DNA from: Bacillota bacterium
GTDB taxonomy: Bacteria; Bacillota; Clostridia; Lachnospirales; Anaerotignaceae
DNA length: 7,533 nucleotides
Direction: 5' to 3'
Assembly (NCBI GenBank): GCA_030526765.1
Contig: JAUNCB010000006.1
Location: 6,834 to 14,366 of the forward strand
A program made the translations under genes and the position numbers. Positions within the stretch are counted from its first letter, which is position 1, and each line of letters starts with the position of its first letter. A model generated the notes under the pieces. It searched no databases and had not been told where the DNA came from. It saw only the letters and a program-made list of their open reading frames with translations. Shown one piece after another: positions 6,307-7,533 of the stretch.

Positions 6307-7482
6307 ATGTCCAGTATCACAACACCATTCTTTTTCGAGCTTCCCACAAAGATCGAATACGGCCCCGGCTGCCTGAAGACCCTGCCCGCTTATCTGAAAA
6401 AGCTGGGGGGCAAGCACCCCCTCATCATCACCGATCAGGGTATTGTAAAAGCAGGTCTTCTGGCGCAGGTAACGGCACTTCTGGAAGAAAACAACTTCCC
6501 CTATGCCGTTTATGACGGTACAGAGCCCAATCCAAAGGATACCAATGTACGGGACGGCGCAGCCCTTGCCCGCGCATGCGGTGCAGACTGTCTGATCGCT
6601 TTGGGCGGCGGCAGCTCCATCGACTGTGCCAAATCCGTTGGTGTACTGATGGCACACAATGCCGATGACATCAAAAAATACGAAGGCAAAACAGCCGCAA
6701 CAGAGCCCCTGCCCCTGTTTATCACCATTCCCACCACATCGGGCACAGGCAGCGAGCTAACCTTTTCCTCTGTTATCACAGATACAAAGAGCAAATACAA
6801 AATGACCGTAAAAAGCCCTTACACCGCTGCAGCCCTTGCCATCTGTGACCCTGAGCTGACCCTTTCCGTGCCCGCCTCTGTCACTGCGGCAACAGGGGTA
6901 GATGCACTGACCCATGCCATTGAAGCCTATACTGCAACCTGCAGTGAGCCCATCAGTGATGCTGTGGCGCTCCATGCCGTAAGACTGATTTCCGACAGCC
7001 TCAGAGCTGCCTTCCAAAACGGCAATGATCTGGAGGCCCGCAGCAAAATGCTCATGGGCAGTATGCTGGCAGGCATTGCCTTCAGCCATTCCGATGTGGC
7101 TTCTGTTCATTGTGTTGCAGAATCCCTCGGCGGTCTGTATGACCTGCCCCACGGAATGTGCAACGCTATTTTCCTGCCCTATGTAATGGAATACTCTTCT
7201 GCATACTGTCCCGAAAAATATGCGGACATTGCAAAGGCAATGGGTCTTTCCTTCAGCACGGTGCAGGAAGGCGCCCGTGCTGCAGTAGAAGAAGTAAAGC
7301 AGCTTTGCAAGGATGTGCAGCTGCCTGCCTTCAAGGAGCTGGGTGTAGATAAATCATCCTTTGAGCAGATCGCAGAAATGTCCGCTCGTAATATCTCCAC
7401 GGAATCCAACCCCCGCCCCATGAGCAAGGAAGACTATCTGAATGTGCTTCATGCGGCCTATGACGAGGTATTCCGCCAGTAA
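6307..7482 (+). CDS. Iron-containing (type III) alcohol dehydrogenase
   Basis: A 391-residue cytosolic oxidoreductase that interconverts an alcohol and an aldehyde or ketone with NAD(P)(H). Length is normal for the family, so the gene looks complete. The N-terminal nucleotide-binding half carries LIITDQG at 39-45, where D43 matches the position that favours NAD over NADP in FucO-type enzymes, and GGGSSIDCAK at 100-109. PTTSGTGSE at 142-150 is the family signature. The C-terminal helical half supplies the metal ligands D199 and H203 (GVDALTHAIEAY), H268 (SVHCVAE) and H282 (LPHGMCNAI); all four are present. It lies opposite to the VTC operon, with its own promoter and terminator, and is probably monocistronic. 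It is richer in GCC, CCC and GGC codons than the operon genes, as expected for a highly expressed metabolic gene. Substrate cannot be told: butanol, ethanol, lactaldehyde and 1,3-propanediol enzymes share these motifs. Confidence 0.96.
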   Translation: MSSITTPFFFELPTKIEYGPGCLKTLPAYLKKLGGKHPLIITDQGIVKAGLLAQVTALLEENNFPYAVYDGTEPNPKDTNVRDGAALARACGADCLIALGGGSSIDCAKSVGVLMAHNADDIKKYEGKTAATEPLPLFITIPTTSGTGSELTFSSVITDTKSKYKMTVKSPYTAAALAICDPELTLSVPASVTAATGVDALTHAIEAYTATCSEPISDAVALHAVRLISDSLRAAFQNGNDLEARSKMLMGSMLAGIAFSHSDVASVHCVAESLGGLYDLPHGMCNAIFLPYVMEYSSAYCPEKYADIAKAMGLSFSTVQEGARAAVEEVKQLCKDVQLPAFKELGVDKSSFEQIAEMSARNISTESNPRPMSKEDYLNVLHAAYDEVFRQ

Positions 7483-7488
7483 TCCGAC

Positions 7489-7524
7489 AAAAAGCCTCAG
7501 AAACAAAAGTTTCTGAGGCTTTTT
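7489..7524 (+). terminator. Rho-independent terminator after the alcohol dehydrogenase gene
   Basis: A perfect 11-base-pair stem, GCCTCAGAAAC (7494-7504) with GTTTCTGAGGC (7509-7519), closes an AAAA loop. Five A before and five T after extend the pairing to 16. It begins six bases after the stop codon. With T-runs on either strand it could also stop transcription coming from the right. Confidence 0.93.
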
Positions 7525-7533
7525 CTTCTGCAC

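Noticed and set aside
6399..6421. G-run and C-run forming a possible hairpin (GGGGGG...CCCCC)
   Set aside because: It lies inside conserved dehydrogenase codons (LGGKHPLI), has no following T-run, and is explained by coding sequence.
6181..6657. A 158-codon minus-strand frame across the intergenic region and the start of the dehydrogenase gene
   Set aside because: It is antisense to the dehydrogenase, would cover both predicted promoters, and shows no domain; its composition looks like a shadow frame.
6307..7482. The alcohol dehydrogenase as a functional part of the VTC-CotH system
   Set aside because: It is divergently transcribed, has its own promoter and terminator, uses different codons and belongs to a common fermentation family; adjacency alone is weak evidence.

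Overview
The window looks like a piece of chromosome from an anaerobic, low-to-mid GC Bacillota, probably class Clostridia and possibly Lachnospiraceae. The clues are strong GGAGG-type ribosome binding sites, tight operon packing, an iron-dependent alcohol dehydrogenase, and a VTC / DUF4956 / CotH gene set that I associate with gut Clostridia. The lineage is inferred from style and gene content, because no rRNA or other phylogenetic marker is present.

Layout. Almost all of positions 1-6126 is one minus-strand operon of five genes, read right to left: (1) a soluble VTC-type polyphosphate polymerase domain protein (5431-6126); (2) a multi-pass membrane protein of the DUF4956 family (4700-5410); (3) a CotH-family atypical kinase with an N-terminal membrane or export segment (3177-4685); (4) a membrane-anchored TIM-barrel glycoside hydrolase-like protein with a C-terminal CBM9/DOMON-like beta domain (1027-3177); (5) a membrane-anchored helical-repeat (HEAT-like) protein that runs off the left edge (1-1003). 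Gaps are 20, 14, -1 (TGATG overlap) and 23 bases, and every gene has its own Shine-Dalgarno sequence. I see no internal terminator. A 168-180 base divergent intergenic region (about 6127-6306) carries a plausible promoter for each direction. On the plus strand, 6307-7482 encodes an iron-containing alcohol dehydrogenase, closed by a strong symmetric Rho-independent terminator at 7489-7524.

How the genes may work together. The operon combines a cytosolic polyanion-synthesising catalytic domain, a membrane protein that could couple it to the membrane, and three proteins with N-terminal hydrophobic segments: a kinase-fold enzyme, a carbohydrate-active enzyme and a helical-repeat scaffold. My reading is a cell-envelope system that makes or modifies a surface polymer, perhaps by linking phosphate chemistry to a polysaccharide. 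A glycosyltransferase just beyond the left edge is the predicted missing partner. The biochemical role is inference; the domain assignments are much firmer. The alcohol dehydrogenase is most likely an unrelated fermentation gene that only shares the intergenic region. No tRNA, rRNA, CRISPR array, insertion sequence or attachment site was seen, and no gene-free stretch exceeds 300 bases.
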